From Phaseolus vulgaris (lineage: Eukaryota; Streptophyta; Magnoliopsida; Fabales; Fabaceae), in assembly GCF_000499845.2 (NCBI RefSeq), contig NC_023756.2, positions 34,370,763-34,434,762 on the forward strand: DNA of 64,000 nt, in the 5' to 3' direction. This document shows, in pieces, positions 20,162-31,016 of this stretch. The translations under genes were made by a program, and so were the position numbers. The notes under the pieces were generated by a model. That model was not told the DNA's origin. It saw only the letters and a program-made list of their open reading frames with translations, and did not search any database. Numbering within the stretch: the stretch's first letter is position 1; every line of letters starts with the position of its first letter.

Positions 20162-21329
20162 TGTACCGTCCCGTATCCAGGCGGTGACTAAGTCAAAGTC
20201 AAAGTCAACGCAAGGCGTCGCCTAGGTGGAGAGACGCCAAGAGGAAGCGTCGCCAAGGCAAGGCGTCGCCTAGGTAAAGGCGTTGCCCAACCAGGGCGTC
20301 GCCAGATCAAACAGTGCTAAAGCAAGGCAATCACGGTGTGGTTCCCCGATACCCATGGGTAGGAAAGACCATGGAGGGAGTAACGCCGTGGGGAGGCCTC
20401 AGGTCCCGATAACCCGGGGCAGTGATAAAGAGAAATAAAAGGTGGCTTCAAGGCCATAGTAATAGTACCAGTGTAGGGCAGCCTGACTCGTGAAGTGCTC
20501 CTGCCGCCCCAGAGACGCCTGTGGGACAGATACGACTAAAGAGGAAGGTCACGCCCAGGGCCACCGGGTGCAGGGTACGAGAGGAAGGCAGATACGCTCA
20601 CAAAGTAAGTGACTAGAAACTTGGGGGCATGAGTTGGCACCCAAAAAGTCACCCCTAGCGCAGTAGCACTCCCAAGCAGGAGGACTCACACGCAGAAACG
20701 CCCCCAGATGGGGTCATGGCGTCGTGAGGCCCTCCACGTGTACGACAGCCATGCCAGAATAGAAACACCCCTTAGTCAGGTGCCAGGTAATTCAAAGTCA
20801 TTCAATACAGTTTCTCTTTCGAGCATTCAAGTACTATAATGGCTCCCGAGCGTTTCAACGTCTTAAATGCGCTACGTTTTCTAATTAAACGCTTTAATGA
20901 GCGCGTTACGTTTGTGATTAAAAGCGCTTTAAGGCGCTTTAAATGCTTGGGTAGTTTAAATAGCGCAGAGAATGTTGGAAAAAGGGTTGGAACTTTCTGC
21001 AAATTTACCAGAGCTCTCTAGTTGCTTGCTCGTGCTTCATTAGTTACGAACAAGGGACTGGGGAATATTTTTGCCTGAGAGAGAGAACACAGATACACAG
21101 TACACAGTTATTTCTTACCACCTTCAGAGTACCATACGCGGTGCTCAGAGGCGGAGGTGAACAGTTTTGGTGTTTCTTGCTGGCTGACTTGAGCGTCGGA
21201 GTGCAAACGGCCGCTAGGGCGCCTCTTTGTCCTCTTTTTTGCAGGAATCAACAGGCAATCAGTGGGAAGGAGTCCCTAGTTGGCGGTTGAGGTCGCGCAC
21301 GAAGACGTCCCGGTCAACCGGACGGAACA
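20162..21329 (+). repeat. right LTR of M (complete, 1168 bp)
   Basis: It runs TGTACCGTCCCG to CCGGACGGAACA. The 5' end carries three AGTCAA cores and five GGCGTCGCC-like units. A second G/C-poor section holds CGCTTTAA/TTAAAGCG inverted words (20870-20950). GACTTGAGCGTCGGAGTGCA lies near 21187. It matches the solo LTR 12316-13436 on the opposite strand over its length. Confidence 0.93.
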
Positions 21330-21334
21330 AGAAT

Positions 21335-22082
21335 ATTCTTGTAACTCTACCACGTCTTGAATGTCCCTTCGAAGGCCACTCACAAACCTAGTTATCTTAG
21401 CTTCCTCACTCTCATCCATGTTAATTCGAATTAAAAGCGTGTCTAGTTGTTTAAAATAATCATCCACACTTAGTGTGCCTTGATGAAACCGTTGGAGTTT
21501 CAACATTAGGTCTTTCCTAAAGTGTGGTGGTACGAATCTAGCGTGTAAACATGCTTTCAAATCGTTCCAAGAGACCACGGGCGGCCTCTTGTGTAGGTCA
21601 ATGTCCATGAGATATTGATGCCACCATTGCATGGCATAGTCCAAAAATTCTAAAGAAGCTAATCTAACCCTATGCTCATCTCCTACCCCATTTACATTAA
21701 AAATTTGGTCAACCTTAGCCTCCCATCCTAAGTATACATTGGGATCACTTTCACCACTAAAACTAGGAAGTTTTACATTAGGAGAACAAAGGGCAGCCAC
21801 ATGTTGGCGCCTCTCTTCATGGTGATGATGCCTTGGCCGTGCATTGTCTTCATAAAACCCATGAGAAGAATGTGAATGTCTTGAAGAATGCCGAAGAGGA
21901 GGATGAGGTCTTCTATGGATTTCTTCACGGTTTAACTCCAAACTTTGGAGCCTTGCCTCCATTTGCCTTATCACATCAAGATAGTGAGCATTGGATTGCT
22001 TGGCATTCTTTAAGTCTTCATAAAGGGCTGCCTTTTGGGGTGAGCACGGTTTGGAGGACTCTCCACTAGAAAAATGAGCCAT
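21335..22082 (-). pseudogene. gypsy A gag, N-terminal part
   Basis: The minus-strand start is MAHFSSGESSKP (22082); the upstream in-frame Met at 22112 adds MFSVFLYFLL from the pyrimidine-rich leader and is less likely. A coiled-coil N-terminus and a His-rich linker are followed by the retrotransposon gag core (KLPSFSGESDPNVYL, ASLEFLDYAMQWWH, RFVPPHFRKDLMLKLQRF, SVDDYFKQL, RFVSGLRRDIQDVVELQEYS). This is the capsid domain. The frame is cut at 21334 by element M and resumes at 15132. Confidence 0.9.
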
Positions 22083-23429
22083 GAGCAAAAAATACAAAAA
22101 AACAGAAAACAAACAGTGAAAGAAACTTGTTAGACAAATAAAAGTGAGATATAGGTTGCTGGAAAATGCCCAAGAAAGTACTCAAACCACTCCAAGAAAG
22201 TATGTTGTCCTCAACCAAGCCTTTCTTGTGGAATAGAGGAGCTTCAAATGAAAAAATGTCACAGCAAACCCACTTACTTAAGAACAAGTCTCCACACAAC
22301 TTTTAGAAGAACAAAAAGACAAGCAAGAAAAAGGTATAAACAAGAAAAGCTAAACCAAAAACAGAAAGCAATGTATGACAAACTAGAAAGAATATGAATG
22401 AAAGACAAGAAAGAAAATAAGGAACTCAATGACTAAAGAAGGCACACCAAAAGAGTTCTAAAGAAAAGAGCTAGAGTAGATTAAAGAAAACAGAAAACAG
22501 CTACTGGAATTTTTTTTTTTTTTTAATGCAAACTGTGCTATGTTTACAGATTTAACTGGAATGATTGAAAGCGAACTGGAAAGTGAAAATTTAACCACAG
22601 AAACTTCAATGTCTTAACTCAATAATGGCACTGGAATGAGGTAAAAACAGTAAGCCAATTGAGAGAAATAAATTTTTCAAAATTGCTGCCCAATTACCAT
22701 ATTCTTTTCGGCAGTATTGTACACTTTCCGTATTTTATTTATCATTTTTTGTGTACTTGGAATTTTTGAGTAATTCTTTTTTCTATGCTTTTGTAACACT
22801 TTGAAGAATGTAAATCCAAATTTTGACAAATTTTCCATGAGCCAATTAATTGCAGTAAATTGAAAACAGTAGCACGTTTGTAAGAAAACAGAGTATCCTA
22901 TTTAGGAATGAAAAACAGTATGATGAACTAGCAAAGACATAATGGAATTTGTGTAAAGGAACTTGTATAGAATGAAAATACAAGCATGAACTCAAATCTA
23001 AACATGAAAATGCACAAAGGATCAAGCAATAAACTCAAAAAACAGAAAGTAAACCAAAGCAAGAAACAATCAAAGCAATAAAAGTACTACAAGAAGTAAT
23101 GACAATTATGGAATAACATGACTAAGACAAAACTTGACATGATTACAAAATTAAAAGACATAACAAGATAGAACAACAAGTGAAAGGAAGCTTAAGGTCA
23201 GCTCTAGGAAGGAGAATGCCATTCCACAAGAGCAGCCATACTCATCCAAACAATGAGTGCCATAATCCTTTTCACAAACACTTGGTGTAACAAAAGAAAA
23301 ATAGCAAGAAAACTCAAAATAAATCCTAAAAACAGAATGGTAAACAACTTGAATTAAAGAGCTCTTGAAAGTAAAGTGCAATACAACTCAAAATTTAAGC
23401 AACAACAAGCCTAGACTCTAGATACCACA
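22083..23429 (-). promoter_or_regulatory. 5' leader and primer-binding site of gypsy A
   Basis: It is about 1.35 kb without genes. Next to the LTR, the minus strand reads TGTGGTATCTAGAGTC (23414-23429), resembling an initiator-Met-tRNA primer site with one extra base. A block at 22601-22865 is strongly conserved with 39985-40245 in gypsy C, unlike most of the leader. A T17-type homopolymer lies at 22510-22524 on the plus strand. Confidence 0.65.
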
Positions 23430-24335
23430 TGATGTGAATGCAACAACAAGAATACATGATTCTTTGACATTCTTAGGAGCAACTTGAGTTGGTCATGAAT
23501 GGCACTTTACTTAGAATTGGATCAATGTTTTAATTCAAGAACTCACAAAGACTTTGCACCAACCAAAGCTCATATGGAAGTCCATATATTGTCAAATGGA
23601 ATCAAACAACAAAGATTAAAGAACAGAAATGAAATATACAGCTTCTGAACCGAACAGAACAAAGGAAACAAAGCTGGAAACACAACTTTAATCGGTGCAA
23701 ATGAAAGGAAACAAAAGAAATGCTAAACTACCGAATGGAAATTGAAGAAATGAAAGAAGAACACTTATAGAAAGGAGCTTGCTGGATTTTGAGACTTGGA
23801 GAAGCCATTCACGCCACTTGGAGCCTTGTTCCAAGATAAGTGAAGGAGTGCCGCCACTTGAAGCTCACCATTGCTCACAAGATAAGGCAAAGGAAGAAGA
23901 AGACTCAAGACTCACAATTTCTCTCTAAATTTGAGTATAGTCTCTCTACTTAAAATTCCAAATCTGATTTGTACAAGGGCAGCACCTTTATTTATAGCCT
24001 ATAAGGTGCTGAAATGCAAAGCCAAATGTGCCTCAAATGAGACTCAAATTCGGCGCCAACTAGTGCATGAAGGAAGTGTGACTTTCCTTCCTAGTTTGGC
24101 ACCTCCTAACTCCTATCTACACTCCCCCCTAGCCTTCCTTACTACTTACACCTATTTATTACATCCGCACCCCTATTCTATAAAAGAAATAAGAAGAGCC
24201 ATCTTATTATACTCTTGTCCCAAAGCTCTTGCCATGCTCCTAGTGATTCGTTGGGCTTGGGCCCCTTGTTGGGCTTGGACCCCTTGTTGGGCTTGGGCTT
24301 CATGGGCTTGAGCATCCTCTACTTGGTTTCCATCA
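23430..24335 (-). repeat. 5' LTR of gypsy A
   Basis: 906 bp, TGATGG...CACATCA on the minus strand. It is almost identical to 9474-10361, with one extra CTTGTTGGGCTTGGACC unit near 24270. GGTGCTGCCC and CTATAAATAAAGG (minus, near 23990) mark a TATA-like promoter. It ends beside CTTAA at 24336. Confidence 0.95.
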
Positions 24336-24575
24336 CTTAACTCTTTAATTTCTGTTTTTAAGCTGTTTAAAGTTCTAACTGGTATAAACAACCGATTGTT
24401 TCGAAGAAACAACCAATTGTTTTTCTAATATCATCTTAAAACAATTTTGGTTCTTTGTTTCCTTTTCTTTCTTTGTAATTCAACATTGAATTTCATTATA
24501 CCATCAAAGTTTGCGAAAATCTCTTATAAACAATTCACCCCCCCCCCCTCTTGTTTAAGGCCATATATTCTAACA
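24336..24575 (+). repeat. 5' LTR of copia B1, segment right of gypsy A
   Basis: It continues the LTR interrupted at 9473. AACAACCGATTGTTTCGAAG and a second AACAACCAATTGTT form a motif pair; the LTR ends in an 11-C run, CTCTTGTTTAAGGCCATATA and TTCTAACA. It is collinear with 35864-36098. Confidence 0.93.
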
Positions 24576-24637
24576 ATTGGCATCAAGAGCTTGGTTATAG
24601 AAAGATATTCAAGTTTGATCCTAAAAATCTTTTTTAA
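24576..24637 (+). promoter_or_regulatory. primer-binding site and leader of B1
   Basis: TTGGCATCAAGAGCTTGG follows the LTR end, a worn version of the initiator-Met-tRNA primer site used by copia elements (TGGTATCAGAGC). Only 62 bp separate the LTR from the gag ATG. The B2 copy has the same sequence reversed (33446-33467). Confidence 0.8.
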
Positions 24638-25770
24638 ATGGCTGAAAAGTTTTCTATTGGGGAAGGTGCTTGTTTAAACAAACCACCTTTGTTTTGTGGT
24701 ATGAATTATGAATTGTGGTGCATAAGAATGAAATTCTTTGTTGAATCTATAGATAGAAAAATCTGGAATGTTATTACAAATAGCTATCTCATGCCTATAT
24801 CTAAAAATGTTTCTTCTGAAAGAGAACATCTTGATTGTGTAGCTATGAACATCATTGTATCTACATTTGATTCTAATGAATTGCTCAAGGTTTCAGAATG
24901 TAGTTCTGCCAAAGAAATGTGGAATACCCTTGAAAAGTATCACAAGAATCCAAGGAGTGCCTTGATGGACAAAGAAGAATCTTCTGTTGAATCTTTCTCT
25001 TCAGAATCCATAAAGGAGGTTTGTCTTATGACAAAAGAAGAATCTGGATCAAGTCAAGCAAGAAGGAAAAGAAAGCAAAATAATAAAGAAGCCAATCTGT
25101 GTTTGATGGCCAAAGAAGATGATGATGCAAGTAGTGTAAGTTCTTGTCCTTCTTTAAATGCTGAAAATTATAGTCAACTTCTTCAAGCATTTAAAGAAAC
25201 ACATGAGGAAGCTAGCCGATTGGCAATCTTGAACAACCGGTTAAAAGGGTTGAATAACTGTCTTGAAAACAGAGTCAAAACACTAGAAGAAGAGTTGGAG
25301 AATTCAAAAACTGATTTTAAAAATCTAGAAATGCTTTACAAGAACTCTTCTTGCATGTGTGACTCACTTGTTTGTGAAAATTGTGAATATCTTGAAAAGA
25401 AGGTTCACCACCTTGTGAAAACTGTGGATAGGCTTTCAAATGGTAAATCCAACTTTGAGACTGTCTTGGCATCTCAAAATTGTGTTTTTGGAAAAGCAGG
25501 TTTTGGTTTTAATCCACCGAGCAAGAAAACTGAGTTTTCAAAGTCTTTTTCAAAACTGCCAGAAAAACAACCGATTGAAAAATCGAAACAACCGGTTGTT
25601 ACATGTTTTATTGCATGAAGAGAGGCCACTCTGTTAGATTCTGCAATATTAGGAAGTTTTCTGTTCCCAAAGGTATTTTGAAATGGGTTCCTGAGGTTTC
25701 TAAGGTTCCTAAGGATCCTACTAACATCATTGGACCCAAATTTATAAGGGGACCAAATCTTGCTTCTTAA
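24638..25770 (+). pseudogene. copia gag of B1, full length with one frameshift
   Basis: The start MAEKFSIGEG lies 62 bp after the LTR. The N-terminal domain (PPLFCGMNYELWCIRMKFFV, MWNTLEKYH) is the copia gag-polypeptide type. An acidic middle, a coiled coil (about residues 180-290) and the zinc knuckle follow. One T missing from the run at about 25604 shifts the frame inside the knuckle (frame 1 stops at 25618); the shifted frame gives CMKRGHSVRFC and ends FIRGPNLAS at 25768-25770. It is otherwise undamaged. Confidence 0.9.
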
Positions 25771-26635
25771 CCTTTCTTGTAGGGATCTTTGGTAGCCAAG
25801 AATCATCTTTGGACTTGAAGAATGACTGTTAAAGGGAAAAGATTCTTTTTGGATTTCCAATTACTGTTGTGTACAAAGCCTAGTTTTCTTGAAGACCAAG
25901 AAAAGTTACTTGATTATGGACAATGACTCATTGAAAGAACTACATTGTCAAAAGGATAAAACTTTCCTTGTTTTTGTTTTCTTCTCTTGAATTTTTCTTT
26001 AATTCTGTAGTATGAAAAATATTGATTGATATCTTTATCTTTCATCTATGTAAAGTGAATATGAAATCTATCCTTCTGATTCATCTTTACCTGTCAATTT
26101 TGAATTTGTGAAATGCTTAAATTGCTGTCACAGAAAAACAACCGATTGTTTTCACGAAACAACCGATTGTTTTCACGAAACAACCGATTGTTTCCCTCTG
26201 ACAGCACTGCATTCAATTGAATTAATTTGTTTTTGCATTCTTTTTATTGCAGATTTTTTCCCCAAGCAGTTATGGGTCAAAGTGCATTTATCATGGGTCT
26301 GATTTTGTTCAGTAGGGTGTTACTTTTGTCAAAAATGGAATATATTTCACAAATTCTTGGAAAAAATTGAGAAGCTTTATGACTAGTCAAAGTCTTTATG
26401 TGCTTTCATGTGAAATCTGCCACCGAGTGACGTGCCACTGTGTAGTCTTGAACCAAACTCTCTTTTTTGAAGACTGAAAGGCATTAAATGCCAGGGATTG
26501 AAACTGTTTTCTGTGAATATATAAACTCATATGCAGTTGTTTCTCTTCACAAAAACAACCCATTGCGACATCTCTTGCTGGTTTTCAAATCTGCCAAAAG
26601 TCTCATTCTATTTTCTAGTTTTTCTCTTTGGCTTC
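25771..26635 (+). other. gag/env-like linker of B1, non-coding
   Basis: Homologous to 642-1440 in copy J. A 20-bp unit, CACGAAACAACCGATTGTTT, repeats three times at about 26136-26195. A pyrimidine tract and TATTGCAG (near 26250) mirror the putative acceptor in J. Confidence 0.6.
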
Positions 26636-26683
26636 ATGGATCCCACACCCCTTTCATCAAAGAGGATCAAAACAAGGGCTTGA
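26636..26683 (+). pseudogene. start of the env-like gene of B1
   Basis: Only MDPTPLSSKRIKTRA then TGA remain, matching the first codons of the J env-like gene at 1441 (short protein, same upstream sequence). Sequence resembling copy J then stops and an RT fragment follows. Confidence 0.7.
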
Positions 26684-26756
26684 AGGATGTATGCTAAAAG
26701 GAAGAACATCAAGAGTAAAGTCAATCTTTCTACCTACACTTTTCAATTGTATATGT

Positions 26757-27185
26757 CTTGCAAGAAGAGTTGCCAAAGGAATGGAGAATTCCAAGGGATC
26801 TTTCAATTGAGAACATCATTGGATGCAAATGGGTTTTCATAAACAAGCTGGATGAATCTGGAGTAATTACAAGGAACAAGGCAAGGCTTGTGGCTAAAGG
26901 TTATAATCAAGAAGAAGACATAGATTATGGTGAAACCTTTGCTCCAGTTGCAAGATTAGAAGCTGTAAGGTTGTTGTTGGCCTTTGCTTGTATGAGTAGG
27001 ATTCAAATTGTTTCAAATGGATGTTAAGTGTGCTTTCCTCAATGGACATCAATGATGAATTCTATGTTGAACAACCACCGGGCTTTGAAGATCATCGACA
27101 TCCTAACCATGTATAGAAGCTGAAAAAGGCCTTGTATGGGCTTAAGCAAGCTCCAAGGCAGTGTGGTATGAGAGGCTTAGTAACT
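26757..27185 (+). pseudogene. copia reverse transcriptase fragment in B1
   Basis: The reading contains [60 protein letters not shown] and, after a frameshift near 27010, [12 protein letters not shown] and KKALYGLKQAPRQ. This is the N-terminal palm/fingers of copia RT; the catalytic YVDD part is missing. Compared with B2, ENIIG upstream and NIIGSKW downstream have been fused at a repeated AACATCATTGG, deleting about 0.25 kb. Confidence 0.85.
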
Positions 27186-27783
27186 TGTATATGTTCATCC
27201 TTTGTAAAGTAAGTTGTATATGTTCATCCTATGCTTTTGGCTTCATAAGACCAAATGAGATTCTAAACATGCTTGAAGTAATGCAAAGGTATGAATGTAT
27301 TTCATTATGCATTTCCCATCACTTTGAAAGATGATTTGCTTTGAAAAATAACATTTTCTTGCTATCTCAGAAAAACAACCGATTGTTTTCACGAAAAAAC
27401 TGATTGTTTTAACTCTAGTACATTTGAATAAAGCTGTTATGATTTCTTATGCATGATTACAACTGTTTCTTTTCTTTCATAACCCATTATGAGTCAAATA
27501 TGCATTCTTTGTGCCTCTGAATTAGATCATAAAGAGATATATTCTTTGTCTTCCTTGAAACTCAAAGCTTTTTATTAATGGCAACCACATTGGTGGTCAT
27601 GGGGTTGATGGATATTTGTGAATGTATCTTTGGAACGTTTGAAAGGTTTGCTCTTAACAAAAGAAATAATATTTCTACCAAATCCACCTCTTGAGCAATC
27701 ATTTTACCAACTTGAATTGTTGGATGAAGAAAAGATAGGGGGAGAAACTATGGTTTCCTTGCTGAAATTTATAGGGTCCATGG
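27186..27783 (+). other. degenerate copia 3' region with polypurine tract
   Basis: No gene. It holds AACAACCGATTGTT (27376) and GATAGGGGGAGAAAC (about 27736), a polypurine tract like those at 2779 and 34683. It ends at the B2 LTR. Confidence 0.5.
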
Positions 27784-28879
27784 TGTTAGAATATATGGCC
27801 TTAAACGAGAGGGGCTGTGAATTGTTTAAAGGGGATTTTCTAAAACTTTTTAAGCTAGAACACAACCCTTTGTATGAAACTTAATCAGAAATTCAGTTAG
27901 CCAAGATATAAAGCACAAAACAACAAAGCACCAGGAAAACAATCGGTTGTTTCTTCGAAACAATCAGTTGTTTATACCAACGAAACAATAACAACTGAAT
28001 TTAAATGAGTTTAAGGGAAAAAAGAGATACACAAATAGTTTATACTGATTCACTCTTAAACCAAGAGCTACATCCAGTCCCCAGAATCCACTGGGCAATC
28101 CACTAAGCAATCAAATACATATTACACACAAAACCACCAAAGAAGTGACCTTAAACCCTTCAAGAAACACACTTCCTTTGGCACAACACACACCAAGAAT
28201 GTTGATCTTGACAACCTCAAGAGCACACAACACTCCTTGGCTTACAACACCAGAAACTATAAAGTATTCAGAACGAATTACATTTTTTTACAGAATGAAC
28301 TGAAATCAATACAGATATAATCCTATTCCACTTTCTCTTCAGAAAACCAAAGCTGAAAAGTGAATGTTCAAATCTTGAAAGCAATCTCTCACAACTGAAA
28401 AACTCAAATCTGTTTTTCTTGTTTGTTATAAAACATAAACAAACTATTTATAGCTTTCAAAGATTGGTCAAAGCATTTAATACAGGAGCGTATTCAGTTG
28501 AAAATCATTTAAAGCACACTCAACTAACAAAACAGAATTTTGTTAGGATTTTCAAACAAACAATTGATTGAAAGCACTAAACAACAGATTGTTTTGGTTT
28601 GACCGCAAGTCAACCAACCAAAACAGTTTTCAACCTTTTCAGAAACACCTAAAAGTAAAACAATCGATTGTTTCGAAAAAACAACAGGTTGTTTTTCACT
28701 TAGTTTGAAAAACACTTTAATCTTAAAAGATTTAAAATACTTTAGCTTTAGATTCAACAAAGAGTGGATTACACAAATAAACTACCCAAATCCTATCCTA
28801 AACACAGCAGCAACTTTAGCCTTGCATCAAACACATGGATTTCGATTCTTCAAAGCCTTTGATCACTCTTGATTCAACA
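27784..28879 (-). repeat. 3' LTR of copia B2
   Basis: The plus strand reads TGTTAGAATATATGGCC... to ...GAGTGATCAAAGG region reversed, ending GATTCAACA; 1096 bp. CAATCGGTTGTTT-type motifs occur in pairs. It is collinear with 33468-34524. Confidence 0.92.
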
Positions 28880-29209
28880 ATTTCCCCCTATTTGATGAAG
28901 ACAAATCCCTGGTTACTTGTGTTGGAGTTGTTTGAATCTGAAGCAGTTCTTGCAAAAAAAAACTTTATGCAATGTACAACATCTATGGCAGTAGGTTAGA
29001 AAAGTAATTCACTAAGCATTGTATCAGACAAACGACCGGTTGTTTCCTCGATTCAATCGGTTGTTTCTGTTAGCAGAAGCATAAAATAGTTCCAATTTCT
29101 GAAATTGGAGAGATTTAACAGTTTGTAACATATTATAGAGAGCAGAGAACACAAAAACCCATCCTATTCTCCCCCCTATTTGTCTTCACAAATAGAATTA
29201 AAAAATAGT
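28880..29209 (-). promoter_or_regulatory. B2 3' untranslated region with two polypurine tracts
   Basis: On the minus strand AAATAGGGGGAAATTG (about 28880-28893) abuts the LTR, and AAATAGGGGGGAGA (about 29170-29183) lies 290 bp upstream. Between them is a CAATCGGTTGTT motif near 29055. No env-like coding is visible. Confidence 0.75.
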
Positions 29210-30900
29210 TTAAGAGAGATTTTGAGAGTCAAGAATGCCTAACTTATTTCTTAAGAAGAAAAACCTTTCCTTTGGTAAAGGTTTTGTGAATATATCAGCC
29301 AGTTGCAGTTTTGTTTCAATGAATTTCACTTCACAATCTCTATTGTTCACATGATCTTGTATGAAGTGATGACGAATCTCAATGTGCTTAGTTCTTGAAT
29401 ACTAAATCTGATTTTTGGTGAGATTTATAGCACTTGTGTTGTCACAAAGCAAAGGAACCTTGTTAATCTTCAATCCAAAATCTGCAAGTTGTTATTTAAA
29501 CCAAAGTATATTTGTGCACAGCAGCTTCCAGTAGCAATGTATTCAACCTCTGCAGTAGAAAGAGCTACACAAGCTTGCTTCTTACCATGCCAAGAGATGA
29601 GGCTTGATCCAAGAAGATGACAAGTGCCACTTGTGCTTTTTCTGTCTAGCTTACACCCTGCAAAAATCAGAATCTGAATAACCAATTAAGTGTATAGGAG
29701 AGTGAGAAGGATACCATAGACCAACATTGGTTGTTCCTTTGAGATATTTAAGAATCCTTTTTGCAGCTTTGAAGTGAGATTCCTTTGGATTTGCTTGATA
29801 TCTTGCACAAAGACATACGACAAACATGATATCCGGTCTACTTATTGTGAGATAGAGTAAGGAACCAATTAAACCTCTGTATTTTGTTTGATCTACCCCT
29901 TTTCCAGCAGCATCTACATCCATATAACAGCTTGAAGGCATGGGTGTGCTTGCTTCCTTGCAACTTTCCATTTCAAATTTCTTGAGAATTTCTTTACAAT
30001 ATTTTGATTGGCATAGAAAGATTCCATCCTTTGTTTGGTTGACCTGTAGTCCAAGAAAGAAAGAAAGCTCCCTCACCATAGACATTTCAAATTCACCTTG
30101 CATAGCTACCACAAATTCTTCACACAAACTATCTTGGGTAGCACCAAAGATGATGTCATCAACATAGATTTGTACAAGGATAATTGCAGAAATTGACTTC
30201 TTGATGAAGAGATTTTTGTCTATCATTCCTCTTTCATAACCATGTGACAAAAGGAAATTGCTAAGCCTTTCATACCACTGCCTTGCAGCTTACTTAAGCC
30301 AATACAATGCCTTTTTCATCTTAAAAACATGACTAGGATGTTGATGATCTTCAAAACCCAGTGGTTGCTCAACATACACTTCTTTATTGATAAAGCCATT
30401 GAGAAAAACACTCTTCACATCCATTTGAAAGAGTTTGAATACACTCATACAAGCAAAAGCCAACAGCAACCTCACAACTTCCAATCTTGCAACAGGGGCA
30501 AAGGTTTCTCCATAGTCAATCCCTTGCTCTTGATTGTAGCCTTTGGCAACTAGCCTTGCCTTGTTCCTTGTAATTACTCCAGCCTCATCAAGCTTGTTTC
30601 TGAAAACCCATTTAGATCCAATGATGTTCATCTCAGCTGTCTTGGGAACCAGAAACCATCATTCCTAGCAAACTGATTCAGCTCTTCATGCATACTTCCA
30701 CCCATTTTTCATCTTTAAGAGCTTCTTCAATAGACTTTGGTTCAACTTGAGAGACAAAAGCAGTGTGCCTGCAGAAGTTTGAGATAGAGTTATGTGTAGA
30801 AACACCCTCCTTTATCTGCCCAATGATGTTCTCCACTGACACATCTCTTGGTATTCTCCATTCTTCAGGCAACTCACTCTGATGCAGAATTTCAATCGGT
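29210..30900 (-). pseudogene. copia B2 reverse transcriptase and RNase H
   Basis: [51 protein letters not shown], the catalytic YVDDIIFGA (near 30150) and SFFLGLQVNQTKDGIF. RNase H: GCKLDRKSTSGTCHLLGSSL, STAEVEYIATGS, then SRTKHIEIRHHF, with a stop near 29405, ending ILDSQNLS at 29210-29212. Breaks also occur near 30285 (stop instead of an expected Lys-Gln), near 29655 (frame change) and near 30650. The upstream portion to 30900 is the linker from integrase (PRDVSVENIIG). Confidence 0.9.
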
Positions 30901-31016
30901 TGTTTCGATGAATCAATCGGTTGTTTCGATGAATCAACCAGTTTTTTTTCTGCACAGCAATCCAGCTTCTCCAGATTGATGTTCTGCTCATCCTCTTCTA
31001 TACTATTCTTTGAGAC

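Larger units (their letters stand above)
15138..21329 (+). mobile_element. Tat-derived, gag/pol-free composite element M
   Basis: It is bounded by TGTACCGTCC...GGACGGAACA with perfect AGAAT duplications (15133-15137, 21330-21334) in the gag of gypsy A. The order is truncated LTR (170 bp), aORF N-terminal fragment with its upstream region, partial LTR (about 16372-16750), 3'-UTR repeats, intact aORF, polypurine tract and full LTR. No gag, protease, RT, RNase H or integrase is present, so it depends on a helper. The outermost sequences are canonical LTR ends, so the block either moved as a unit or rearranged after insertion. Confidence 0.85.
9474..24335 (-). mobile_element. Ty3/gypsy element A, full length, minus strand
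   Basis: The element is 14,862 bp and bounded by TGATG...CATCA. Perfect CTTAA duplications lie at 9469-9473 and 24336-24340 inside the B1 LTR. The LTRs (888 and 906 bp) differ at nine substitutions counted by eye plus one ~18-bp tandem unit, so the insertion is recent. Gene order on the minus strand is gag, protease, RT, RNase H, integrase in a single-polyprotein style. No chromodomain is seen. The gag style and the pol end inside the LTR recall CRM-like chromoviruses; this lineage call is tentative. It contains two further insertions. Confidence 0.92.

Noticed and set aside
22083..22112. Signal peptide on gag (MFSVFLYFLL in A, MLLCLLFSFI in C)
   Set aside because: Both come from T-rich leader sequence upstream of the conserved gag start and differ from each other.
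26136..26195. Three 20-bp repeats resembling a small CRISPR array
   Set aside because: There are no unique spacers and the DNA is plant retrotransposon; it is the copia AACAACCGATTGTT motif.
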